From NCBI RefSeq assembly GCF_003933735.1, contig NZ_RSED01000006.1:62001-126000 (forward strand): 64,000 nucleotides of DNA, read 5' to 3'. The stretch's first letter is position 1; every line of letters begins with the position of its first letter. The notes beneath the pieces were generated by a model that saw only the letters and a list, made by a program, of their open reading frames with translations, searched no databases and was not told the DNA's origin. Of the stretch, positions 54,468 through 64,000 are shown piece after piece. The stretch comes from Aquabacterium soli (GTDB taxonomy: Bacteria > Pseudomonadota > Gammaproteobacteria > Burkholderiales > Burkholderiaceae_C). The position numbers and the translations under genes are program-made.

Positions 54468-57400
54468 TCAAGGCTTGACCGCAGCACCCGACTGGATCTT
54501 GACGCCCTGGCTGCTCGAAGACGACGAGCCTTCAGCACCGAGGGAGACCCCACCGCTGCCCTTGCTCTTGCCATCGCCCGAGGACGCGCCACCGCCGATG
54601 CTGGCATCGACACCGTAAGACGACGAACTGCTCTTGGCATCCACCGCCTTGACCTGGCCACCCGCCGTGACGGAGGCCGTGCCGCTGCTCTGCACCTGCG
54701 TGCCTTCAAGCGTGGTGTTGCCACCCGACTTGATGGTCACGCCACCGTTGCCGGCCTGGATGGTGCTGGCCTTGGCCGTGTCGCTCGATGCGCCGCTGGC
54801 CGACAGGCCCAGCGAACCCGCGCCCTCGCTCTCGCGGCTGCTGCCCGAGCCCGAAGTGCCTGCCGACACGCTGGCCGACACGCCCACGGAGGACTCCGAC
54901 GAGGTGTCGCGCGCCGCATTGAATGTGGCATTGCCGCCCGCGTCCACCGTGGCCGAGTCCTTGGCCGACATGTTCGTGCCCTCGAAGGTGGCATCGCCCT
55001 TGGTCTTGATGTTGATCGAGCCACCGGCGTTGATGCCGCCCGCGTTCGACGTGGTCGACGAGGCCTTGGATTTCTCGGCATCCAGTTCGGCCGAACCGTT
55101 GACGCCAGCCGTGCCCAGGATGCCCACCTTCACCTCGGCCGAGCCGCTCAGGCTGCTCGACGAACTGGTGGTGGTGTCCTTGGCCGCCTGGTAATCCAGC
55201 GAACCGGCCGAGATGTTGACATCCTTGCCTGCTTCGAACTGCGTGCCGATCAGCGTGGTCTTGTCGGTCGAGGTCGAATCGATCGAGCCGCCCGCCTTGT
55301 AGCGCGAGGTCACGGTCGAGGTCGACGATTCGGATTCCGAAGATGTGGAGCCCGAGTACGAGGCCTTCAAGCCCACCGAGGCATCCGCACCGGCGTTGCC
55401 AGTGCTGCTGTCGGCACCGGCGCCTGCCCCCGCGTAGACACCGACGCGGGCGTCGTTGCTGGAGCTGTTGCTGGTGGAGTAGCTGGAGTTCTCGGCCGCC
55501 ACTTCCTTGATCGTGGTGGCGCTCTGCTTGATGTTGCCGGCCGCCTCGATCTGCGTGCCCTGGTCGGTGATGGTGCCCTGGGCTTCTCGGGTGATGTTGC
55601 CACCCGACTTGAAGCTGGAGGTCTGCTGTGTCACCGATCCCGAGCTCGAGCTCTCGGACTGGTCGGCATAGCGCAGGCCGGCGCTCGCTTCTGCACTGGC
55701 GCTGGCCGAAGCCGTGCCATTGGAGCTGGCTGCCGCATCGGCGCTGGCGTTGCCACCCAGGTAGACACCGGCGGTGCGGGTGGTGCTGGAGCTGGAGCTC
55801 TTCTCGATGTCCTGCGCGGCCATCGAGCTGATGTCCTTGGCCTTGATGCTCATGTCGCCGCCCGACTCCACATTCGCACCGACGAACTTGGCCTGTTCGG
55901 TGGCGTTGAGGTTCATGTTGCCGCCGCTCTTGAGCGACGAGGCGGTGTTCTTGAGCGAGTAGTCGCTGGACTCGGCCGACTGCGTCTGCACGCCGATGGT
56001 CGTCGTGCTGTCGGCACTGGCGCTGGCACTGGCGGACGCGCTTGCACCGGTCTGCTTGGCCTTGGCACCGGCTTCGGCACTGTTGTCGGAGTAGATGCCG
56101 ATCGAGGTGGACTCGGTCTGCGAGTTCGACCATGTCTCGTTGCGGCCCGCCAGCACGTCGATGTTCTTGGCATCGACATTCAGGTTGCCACCGGCCTCCA
56201 CGTTGGAGCCCTGCACGGTGACCGTGCCTTCGGACTTCATGTTGAGGTTGCCGCCCACGCTCAGGTTCGAGGCCACGCTGGTGTTGCTGCCCGATTGCGT
56301 CGTGGTGGTGGTGGTTTCCGCCAGCTTCAGGCTGCCGTTGGCACTGGCCGAAGCGCCCGCTTCGGCCGAGCGGCCGCTGCCGTTCTGCGCCTTGGCGTTG
56401 GCTTCGGCGGCCGTCTCGCCGCCCACCTTCATGAAGGTGGTGGTCACGGTCTTCGTGCTTTCACGGTGCTCGTCCAGGCCGTCGAGCACCTGGATGCCCT
56501 TGGTCGCGTCGATGTCGGCGTTGCCCGAGACCTTCACGTCCGAGCCCTGGATGGTGACGGTGTCGGCCGACTTGATGTTGGCGTTGCCGCCCACGTTCAG
56601 GGTCGAGCCCTTGTTGGTGCCGTCGAAGACATCCTTGGTGGTGGTGCTCGTGCCGGCCAGGCCACCGCCCACGCCCAGTCCGCTCGTCTTGCTCTCGGTC
56701 TGGGTGAAGGCCTTGTCCTGGCGCGCGATCACGTTCAGGCTGCCACCGGTTTCTGCGTCGAGGTTGCCGCCCACGTTGGCATTGCTGCCCGCGATCGTGG
56801 TGTCGCCACCCGACTTGATCTTCAGGTTGCCGCCTGTGTTCAGGTTCGAGCCGATGTTGGTCTCGGTGCCTGTCGTGGTGCGGGTGCTCGACGAGCTCAG
56901 GAAGCCGCCGCTCTCGGTGAAGCTGGTGCTGGTCGTCTTGTCGACGATGGTGTCGACCGTGATGTTGCCGCCCGCGCTCAGCGATGCATCGCCCTTGGCC
57001 GTGACGTCCGCACCGATCACCTCGATGTTCTTGGCAGCGTCCAGGTTCAGGTTGCCGGTGGACTGGATGCCTGCCGTCTTGCCGATGGCGGTGTTGTAGG
57101 TGGTGTCGTCACCCGAGCCGATGGCGAGGGTCTCGTTGCGGATGCTGCCGCCGGTCGAAGTCAGGTTGACGTCGCCGCCCTTGATCGTGCCGCTGGTGTT
57201 GGTGATGTCACCCGTCGTCTTCACGGTCAGCGTGCCGGTGCCCGCGATGGTGCCGCCCGTGTTCTTCAGGCCTTCACCCGCGATGGTCACGTTCTGGCCG
57301 CCGATCACCGCCCCGGTGTCGATCGCAGCCACGGTGGTGGCCGCCAGGTAGACCTTGGGCGACAGCACCTTCTGGCCGTTCACCACGACTTCTTCCATCC

Positions 57401-60389
57401 AGACGATGTCTTCGGTCAGGCCAGCCAGTTGGGCAGCCGTCGGCGTCTTGCCGAACTCCATGCCCAGCTTCTGGCCCTGGGTGTAGGCCTGGTCCATCAG
57501 GCGCTTCATCTGGTCGGCTTCGTTGTTGTAGCCGGCGATCACGTTGCTGCCCGTCTTCTCGATCAGCTGCTGGCGGATCAGGTAGGCCTCGTAGTTGGCA
57601 TCACCCAGGCGTGTCTGCACCGTGTCGGGGTTGAAGCCGAAGCGCTGGGCCATGTAGTCGGAGCCGACGAAGTCCGAACCCACCGCGAAGATCGGGTTGG
57701 TCTCGACCAGGAACTTGGCTGCCGGATCCTTGCTGGGCACGTAGTAGCCGTTGGGGTTGCTCGGCAGCGTCACGCTGGTGCCGGGGTTCTTGGTGGTGAC
57801 GGCAGGGTTCTGCAGCGTCGCCTGACGCACCCGGGTCTTGTCGTCGGGCCAGGGCGAGCCCTCGTTCACCAGCGTGCCGCCCGTGAAGGTCAGGTTGGTG
57901 GCGAAGATGCCCGCGCCGCTGCGGCCGATGACGGTGGCGTCTTTCAGCTTGCCGCCCTGGACCGCCTTCTGGCGGGCTTCCGCATCACTGTAAGTCCGTG
58001 TCCAGGCCGGCGCGCCAGCGTGGTTCGGGTTCCAGTCGCCCAGGTCGTAGTCATCGTCGTCCGGGTCCATGGCGAAGCTGTCGTCGCGGGTAGCGCTGGT
58101 GCGCGCCCAGGAGCCGTAGTCATCGGAGCCGATCTTCTCGTCGACGATCTCGACCCAGCGCAGCACCTTCTGCACGTTGTACAAGGCCAGTTCTTCGTTG
58201 GTGAACGTGCCCGTGCCCTTGATCTCCACGGTCGGTGCGGAGATCACACCCACGCGGTTCAGGCCGCTGGGGCCGTAGTCGATGGTCAGCTTGCTGCTCG
58301 CACCATTGGCGATGATCTGCGCCTTCTGCAGCGCTTGCAGCTCGGACAGTGTCAGCCCCACCAGCTCTTCGTCGTAGTTGAAGTTCTCGTCGTGCAACCA
58401 GGCGTTCATGCCGGCATCGAACGAGCCTTCATTGGCGATCTTGTCCACGCTGATCGTGGAGCCGTAGTTGACCGATCCGTCCTTCTTGGTCAGGGTGCCG
58501 CCGTTCCAGACCGTCTCGTTGACGAACGAGCTGGTCGCCTTGATGAGCATGTCGCCCACGCTGACGATGGCACCGTTGTTGACAAAGTTCGCACTGTTGG
58601 TGGTCAGGGTGCCACTGCTGTCGATCGTGCCGGTGCTGTAGTTGCGCAGGGTGCCACCGGCGCCGGTCACCTTCAGCAGCATGGCTTCACCGGCGTACAG
58701 CGCACCACGGTTGCGCAGGTTGCCAGACGCGGTCAGCGTCAAGGCCTTCAACGACGACAGACCTGCCGTGGCCGTGTTTTCGATCGTGGTGGCGCTGACC
58801 GTCAGGTCATCCGCCGCATGGATCACATTGCTGTTGGTCAGCGTGGTGCCAGCCTGGATCTCGCCCTTGGCAGACCCCAGCAGCTTGCCCGCGTGGGTGA
58901 TGGCACCCACGGCGCTCAGTTGGTAATCGCCGGTGCTGCGGACCTCGGTCGTGGCGTCGGTGGTGATGCTGCTCGCTGAATCCAGCTCGAGCGTGCCGGT
59001 GCTCTGCACGCTGGTTCCGTTCAGAGCCAGCGCGCCGCCCGTGGTGGTGAGCGACAGCGACTTGCCTGTGGCCTGCGCGTCGGCACCGCTGTAGAGCTTG
59101 CCCTGGTTGACGGTCAGGCTGGCCGCGGTCACAGCCAGATCGTCACCAGCACCCCAGGTGCTGCCGGCGATCTGGGTGCTGCCCGTGGTGCTGATGGTGG
59201 CGTCACGGCCGGCATAGCGTTGCTTGCCGGTGGCGGTGTGGTCGATCAGGCTGGCGGCCGTCAAGGTCAGGTCGCGGCCGGCGCTGAAGGTCGACTCGTC
59301 CAGGGCCACCGTGCCCAGGCTGGCCAGCAGGACCAGGTCACGCTTGCTGCTCAACTGCGTCTCCGTGCCCTCGATGCTGATCGCGGTGGCCCCAACGGTG
59401 CTGGCCAGTTTCAGATCGCGCTCGGCGCTGATGCGGGTGCTGATCTCGATCTTGCCTGCGGCGCTGACCACGAAGTCATCGGCCGTGGCAGCCACCTCGC
59501 CCAGCATGCGCACGCCTACCCCGGCCTCCGTCGCCACGATGGTGATGCGGTTGGCGTACATGCCGCCCAGCACGGTGGAGTCGAAGGCAAAGGATGGTGC
59601 GGCATCGCTGCCCGCGACGGGCACGGCGTTGCGCGTGGCCCAGGTGAAGTCGTTGGCACCCGTGGTGATGCCCACGTCGGCCCCCACCAGGCGGCCATCG
59701 ACCTTGATGCTGCGCGCCACCAGGTCCAACAGGCGGGTGCTGCTGGCATCGATGCCGGCGCCATCGATCAGGATGTCACCCTGTGTGACGCGGAACCCGT
59801 CGAGCGTGCCGCCCGAACCGATCTGCGGCAGGCCGGTGGTCAGCAGGGCACGGTCGGTGTTGATGAAGCCACAACCCGAGCAGGTGATGCCGTAGGGGTT
59901 GGCCACCACCACATCGGCCTTGCCACCCAGCACTTCGGTGAAGCCCTGCAGCATGCTTCGGCTGTTGCCCACCACCTCGTTGAGGATCACGCGGGCCTCG
60001 GACCTCAGGTTGAGGTTGGCCGCCACCTGGCCGGCCAGTTGCGACTGGCGCGCCATCTGGTCGCTGTTGCCATTGTTCAGCACCACGCCAGTCTTCTCGA
60101 CGTTGTAGTTGAGGAACTTGTTGTGCGACAGGCCCGCCTGGTTGGCGGTCTCGATGTTCACGACCTGCACGCCATTGGAGGCACGGAAAACTTCGGTCTT
60201 GCCACTGGCCACGGTGATCTGGGCGTGCGCCGTGGGCACGGCCAGGCCCATCACGGCGCCAACCGTTGCCCCTGCGACGACGGCACGGCGGGCTCGGCCG
60301 CTGCCTTGACCGCGGGACGAGGCGGTCTCCGAGGCAACCACGAAACGGCCTTGGGCCTTGTTCCAGACATGACGAAAACTGCGGTTCAT
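54468..60389 (-). CDS. TpsA: filamentous haemagglutinin-type two-partner secretion exoprotein
   Basis: A 1973-residue secreted beta-helical adhesin. It opens with an extended signal peptide region (ESPR, MNRSFRHVWNKAQGRFVVAS) and Sec cleavage after AHA56. The TPS recognition domain follows: VILNEVVGNSRSMLQG near 134-149 and NPYGITCSGCGF at 164-175. The middle is haemagglutinin repeats, with a YLIRQQLIEKTGSN region near 965. The last 700 residues are Ser/Gly/Asn repeats (GGNLNVDAKN-like units). There is no VENN motif or toxin-like end; it stops in a serine-rich tail (QGVKIQSGAAVKP). An adhesin role fits better than contact-dependent inhibition. It lies 32 bp after its TpsB partner. Confidence 0.93.
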   Translation of the reverse strand: MNRSFRHVWNKAQGRFVVASETASSRGQGSGRARRAVVAGATVGAVMGLAVPTAHAQITVASGKTEVFRASNGVQVVNIETANQAGLSHNKFLNYNVEKTGVVLNNGNSDQMARQSQLAGQVAANLNLRSEARVILNEVVGNSRSMLQGFTEVLGGKADVVVANPYGITCSGCGFINTDRALLTTGLPQIGSGGTLDGFRVTQGDILIDGAGIDASSTRLLDLVARSIKVDGRLVGADVGITTGANDFTWATRNAVPVAGSDAAPSFAFDSTVLGGMYANRITIVATEAGVGVRMLGEVAATADDFVVSAAGKIEISTRISAERDLKLASTVGATAISIEGTETQLSSKRDLVLLASLGTVALDESTFSAGRDLTLTAASLIDHTATGKQRYAGRDATISTTGSTQIAGSTWGAGDDLAVTAASLTVNQGKLYSGADAQATGKSLSLTTTGGALALNGTSVQSTGTLELDSASSITTDATTEVRSTGDYQLSAVGAITHAGKLLGSAKGEIQAGTTLTNSNVIHAADDLTVSATTIENTATAGLSSLKALTLTASGNLRNRGALYAGEAMLLKVTGAGGTLRNYSTGTIDSSGTLTTNSANFVNNGAIVSVGDMLIKATSSFVNETVWNGGTLTKKDGSVNYGSTISVDKIANEGSFDAGMNAWLHDENFNYDEELVGLTLSELQALQKAQIIANGASSKLTIDYGPSGLNRVGVISAPTVEIKGTGTFTNEELALYNVQKVLRWVEIVDEKIGSDDYGSWARTSATRDDSFAMDPDDDDYDLGDWNPNHAGAPAWTRTYSDAEARQKAVQGGKLKDATVIGRSGAGIFATNLTFTGGTLVNEGSPWPDDKTRVRQATLQNPAVTTKNPGTSVTLPSNPNGYYVPSKDPAAKFLVETNPIFAVGSDFVGSDYMAQRFGFNPDTVQTRLGDANYEAYLIRQQLIEKTGSNVIAGYNNEADQMKRLMDQAYTQGQKLGMEFGKTPTAAQLAGLTEDIVWMEEVVVNGQKVLSPKVYLAATTVAAIDTGAVIGGQNVTIAGEGLKNTGGTIAGTGTLTVKTTGDITNTSGTIKGGDVNLTSTGGSIRNETLAIGSGDDTTYNTAIGKTAGIQSTGNLNLDAAKNIEVIGADVTAKGDASLSAGGNITVDTIVDKTTSTSFTESGGFLSSSSTRTTTGTETNIGSNLNTGGNLKIKSGGDTTIAGSNANVGGNLDAETGGSLNVIARQDKAFTQTESKTSGLGVGGGLAGTSTTTKDVFDGTNKGSTLNVGGNANIKSADTVTIQGSDVKVSGNADIDATKGIQVLDGLDEHRESTKTVTTTFMKVGGETAAEANAKAQNGSGRSAEAGASASANGSLKLAETTTTTTQSGSNTSVASNLSVGGNLNMKSEGTVTVQGSNVEAGGNLNVDAKNIDVLAGRNETWSNSQTESTSIGIYSDNSAEAGAKAKQTGASASASASASADSTTTIGVQTQSAESSDYSLKNTASSLKSGGNMNLNATEQAKFVGANVESGGDMSIKAKDISSMAAQDIEKSSSSSTTRTAGVYLGGNASADAAASSNGTASASASAEASAGLRYADQSESSSSGSVTQQTSSFKSGGNITREAQGTITDQGTQIEAAGNIKQSATTIKEVAAENSSYSTSNSSSNDARVGVYAGAGAGADSSTGNAGADASVGLKASYSGSTSSESESSTSTVTSRYKAGGSIDSTSTDKTTLIGTQFEAGKDVNISAGSLDYQAAKDTTTSSSSSLSGSAEVKVGILGTAGVNGSAELDAEKSKASSTTSNAGGINAGGSINIKTKGDATFEGTNMSAKDSATVDAGGNATFNAARDTSSESSVGVSASVSAGTSGSGSSRESEGAGSLGLSASGASSDTAKASTIQAGNGGVTIKSGGNTTLEGTQVQSSGTASVTAGGQVKAVDAKSSSSSYGVDASIGGGASSGDGKSKGSGGVSLGAEGSSSSSSQGVKIQSGAAVKP

Positions 60390-60421
60390 AAGAAAGGTCC
60401 TGCTCGGGAAATTCGGGGGTA

Positions 60422-62200
60422 TCAGAAGGCCAGGGAGACCACGGCGCGCACGGAGGTGCCATCGGCACGGAGGTTGTCCGGGCGGTGCAGCGGCTTCATC
60501 ACGAAGGTGTCCAGCGTGGCCGGGCCCCAGCGCAGCTGCAGGCCCAGGGCGCCACCGCCCAGGCAGGCGTCGTCACCTCGGTAGCCGTTGACATCGGGGT
60601 CCTGGCGGGCATAGACGCAGCCGCCGTCAAGCGCGGCGTAGGGACGCCACGAGCCCACGGTGCCGCGGTATTCGAACGGCGAGCGCACGCCGATCTCGTT
60701 GCGCCACACCCAACCGCGGTCATTGGCCAGGGTGTCCTTGTCGAAACCCCGCACCGTGTAGATGCCGCCCACCAGCATCTGCTCGGAGCCGTACATCACA
60801 TCGTTGGCGTACTGGCCGTTCCATTGCGTGGAGACATCCACTGTGCGCGTGCCCACGGGGAAGTAGCGTGCCCATGAGGCCGACGCACGCACCTTGGTGA
60901 ACTGCGCCTGAGGCGCCCAATCCGGCGCGTTGCTGGGGTCCTTCAATGAACCGAACCAGCGCTTGCCATCGGACAGGCCCACCGAGGTCTGCATGATGCC
61001 GTCCAGCAGGGGGCGGCGCAGCGCCAGGTCGATGTCGAGCACGGTCAGGGTGCGGCTGCTGACTTCCAGATACTGGCTGGCCAGGTAGTTCTTGGAACTC
61101 TTGCGGGTCAAAGTGCCGGACAGCGTGACGAGGTTGTCGCGGTCGCGGTAAAGCGTGTGGTCGCCACGTGCATAGAACACCGTGGAATCGCCTTCGGAGG
61201 GCAAAGACACGCCACCCGGCGTGACCAGCGTGCTGAAGTAGCTCGACTTGCTGGCACCCACCGTGAACAGCGTGGCACCGAAGGGGATCGAATACGTCAG
61301 GCTGTTCGATTGCGAATCGCGGCGCTTGTCGTGCCGATCCAGGGTACGGCGATCGGTGACGCTGATGAAGTCGTTGAAGCCGAACAGGTTGTCATACGAG
61401 GCGCTCAGCCCGGCCTGGTTGCGGCCGGTCGATTCGGAGCCGAAGTTGTCCACCGACACGCTCACGCGCCAGGCCTTCACGGGGTTGTTGCGCACCACCA
61501 GGATGCTCTCGCCCGGCTGCTCGCCCGGCTCGATCGACATCGTCGCGTTGTTGGAAGCCAGGCGGTTGATCTGGTCCAGGCCCTGCTCGATGTCGCGCAG
61601 GTTCAAGGGTTTGCCTTCAATGCCAGGGAACACATTGCCCGGAGAGATGCTCTTCTTGCCACCATCCTCGATGCGCAGCTGTTTGAGCACGCCTTCGACC
61701 ACCGTCAGCTCCAGCCGGCCGGTGCTCAGATCCTGGGCGCCCAGGTAGACACGTGCGGTGATGCGGCCTTGCGAGACATAGTGCGCGGTCAGGTCGCCCA
61801 TCAGGCGCTCGATGTCGTTGGCGCTCAGGCAGCGCCCCACATAGGGTTTGATCAAGGCATCACGGGTGCCGCTCAACAGGGCTGTGGCGCCTTTGAGCGA
61901 AATTTCACGGATGTCGCGGCAAGGGCCTTCCGGCCGCTGGGCGGGACGCTTGACGGGGCCCGGGTCCAGGCTGGTGGGTGGCTGTGCGCGTTCGCGCTGC
62001 TGTTCCAGCTCGCGCAACTGGCGTTGTTGCTCCTCCTGCTGGATGCGCTCGATCCGTTGCAGATCAGCGGCCGACTGCGCATGGGCGATGGGCGCCTGCA
62101 TGACCAGCAAGGCGGCAGCCAACGCGGTGAGAGAAAGGGGGGAGGTGAAGACGGAGGAGACGCGATGCGCAGAGGACAGCGCAGAGACAGAACGTGTCAT
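60422..62200 (-). CDS. TpsB: ShlB/FhaC-type outer-membrane transporter
   Basis: A 592-residue Omp85-superfamily pore that exports the TpsA protein downstream. It has a signal peptide (cleavage near AHAQ), a charged plug helix (LQRIERIQQEEQQRQLRELE), two POTRA domains (about residues 92-245) and a 16-stranded barrel. The L6 loop motif VRGFDKD is present and the chain ends in Phe (VVSLAF). The CRDIREISLKG segment opens POTRA1. It is the first gene of the TpsBA operon. Confidence 0.94.
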   Translation of the reverse strand: MTRSVSALSSAHRVSSVFTSPLSLTALAAALLVMQAPIAHAQSAADLQRIERIQQEEQQRQLRELEQQRERAQPPTSLDPGPVKRPAQRPEGPCRDIREISLKGATALLSGTRDALIKPYVGRCLSANDIERLMGDLTAHYVSQGRITARVYLGAQDLSTGRLELTVVEGVLKQLRIEDGGKKSISPGNVFPGIEGKPLNLRDIEQGLDQINRLASNNATMSIEPGEQPGESILVVRNNPVKAWRVSVSVDNFGSESTGRNQAGLSASYDNLFGFNDFISVTDRRTLDRHDKRRDSQSNSLTYSIPFGATLFTVGASKSSYFSTLVTPGGVSLPSEGDSTVFYARGDHTLYRDRDNLVTLSGTLTRKSSKNYLASQYLEVSSRTLTVLDIDLALRRPLLDGIMQTSVGLSDGKRWFGSLKDPSNAPDWAPQAQFTKVRASASWARYFPVGTRTVDVSTQWNGQYANDVMYGSEQMLVGGIYTVRGFDKDTLANDRGWVWRNEIGVRSPFEYRGTVGSWRPYAALDGGCVYARQDPDVNGYRGDDACLGGGALGLQLRWGPATLDTFVMKPLHRPDNLRADGTSVRAVVSLAF

Positions 62201-62399
62201 GGATCGTGACCGAAAACCTGAGGGTGACTAAGAAGGATCACGCGCCCGCTGAGCCAATGCAGCTGACGCTCCGAGGCTTATCGGCAGCGATTGGCACTTT
62301 TTTAACTTTTGTAACGTCTTTCAGTTGTCCAGTAGTTCGCAAATTCGGCCATCTTTCCGTTCAAGCGAAGGTTGACGGCTTGGGCTATCGTTGCGCCCC

Positions 62400-63328
<929 letters not shown>

Positions 63329-63332
<4 letters not shown>

Positions 63333-64000
63333 ACCTGCATGCCGTGCTCGCCATCTACAACTTCGAGATGGCCCGTACCTGGCGCACCCTGATGCAGAGC
63401 ATCTTCGCGCCCGTGATCTCCACCGCCCTCTACTTCGTGGTGTTCGGCTCGGCCATCGGCTCACGCATGCAGTCCATCGACGGCATCAGCTACGGCGCCT
63501 TCATCGTGCCCGGCCTGGTGATGCTGTCGCTGCTGACGCAGAGCATCTCCAACGCATCCTTCGGCATCTATTTCCCGCGCTTCACGGGCACGATCTACGA
63601 GCTGTTGTCGGCCCCCATCTCGACGATGGAGATCGTGCTGGCCTATGTGGGGGCGGCGGCCACCAAATCGCTGATCCTGGCGGCGATCATCCTGGCCACG
63701 GCAGGCTTCTTCGTGCCGCTGCGCATCGAGCACCCGGTGTGGATGATCCTGTTCCTGGTGCTCACGGCCGTCACCTTCAGCCTGCTGGGCTTCATCATCG
63801 GCATCTGGGCCGACGGCTTCGAGAAGCTGCAGGTGATCCCCCTGCTGATCATCACCCCGCTGACCTTCCTGGGAGGCAGCTTCTATTCCATCCACATGCT
63901 GCCGCCCTTCTGGCAGGCCGTGTCCATGGCCAACCCGGTGGTCTACCTGATCAGCGGTTTCAGGTGGAGCTTCTACGGCGTGGCCGACGTGGGCGTGGGC
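63329..64000 (+). CDS. ABC-2 exporter permease (YadH type), 3' end outside window
   Basis: The first 224 codons are present and open to the window edge. The protein begins [20 protein letters not shown] and shows five hydrophobic segments, including [21 protein letters not shown], and the late [18 protein letters not shown] stretch that is conserved in YadH-type permeases. The start overlaps the ATPase stop, and AAGGAGG lies just upstream. About 30 residues are probably missing. Confidence 0.9.

Noticed and set aside
54468..55500. A CDI toxin domain at the TpsA C-terminus.
   Set aside because: The last 300 residues are continuous Ser/Gly/Asn repeats, without VENN motif, and no small immunity gene follows.
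56295..58979. A long + strand open frame inside the TpsA gene.
   Set aside because: It is antisense to a well-supported protein, has no ribosome-binding site and no recognisable domain.

Overview
The window is typical chromosome of a high-GC betaproteobacterium of the order Burkholderiales, and the mix of genes suggests an Aquabacterium/Ideonella/Rubrivivax-like aquatic relative. The evidence is the conserved block rplM-rpsI / argC / bactofilin / erpA / anmK / tyrS, a PEP-CTERM protein, and hmu, fbp and TpsBA gene sets with strong GC-rich codon use. No phage, insertion sequence, integron or CRISPR array was seen. Genus-level placement is inference.

Region 1-8.1 kb is a metal-homeostasis and oxidative-stress island. 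It holds a FagA-like fragment, a ZIP transporter, fumC, an OrfX-type protein and Mn-type sodA on the + strand. On the - strand are an S9 peptidase, a second OrfX-type paralogue and a TerC/Alx-type membrane protein preceded by a yybP-ykoY (Mn2+) riboswitch. A Fur box lies between the TerC terminator and the OrfX paralogue. It heads an unexplained 150-nt leader closed by an 11-bp perfect inverted repeat, which is the best candidate here for an undescribed RNA element.

Region 8.1-12.3 kb is a Fur-controlled haem import operon (HemP-like protein, hmuS, hmuT, hmuU, hmuV) with its own promoter, Fur box and terminator, but without a TonB receptor. Region 12.3-27 kb carries a BepA-like M48 protease, moaC, a PglL/Wzy-type ligase, a TetR regulator, a giant alpha-2-macroglobulin overlapping pbpC (PBP1C), and an MFS transporter. 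Region 27-29.2 kb has an OmpW-like porin and a single PEP-CTERM protein.

Region 29.4-42.6 kb is mainly housekeeping: tyrS, an M23 peptidase, anmK, erpA, bactofilin, a coiled-coil membrane protein, argC, an orphan outer-membrane beta-barrel protein, rpsI, rplM, a GNAT protein, a DUF2726 protein and htpG. It is followed by an elongator-type tRNA-Met(CAT).

Region 43-47 kb is a ferric iron ABC importer (fbpA, divergent fbpB and fbpC) with a strong Fur box. After an O-methyltransferase, a YbaK-type deacylase and a PACE efflux protein with a divergent LysR regulator comes a copper-response cluster at 49.7-53.5 kb: cueR, a CueR-type operator, a His-rich small protein, a TolC/CusC lipoprotein and a multicopper oxidase. 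The window ends with a DUF2236 protein, a two-partner secretion pair (TpsB transporter and a 1973-residue TpsA adhesin) and an ABC-2 type exporter whose permease runs off the end.

Together the three strong Fur boxes, one weak one, the Mn riboswitch and the CueR operator make the window unusually rich in recognisable metal-dependent control.
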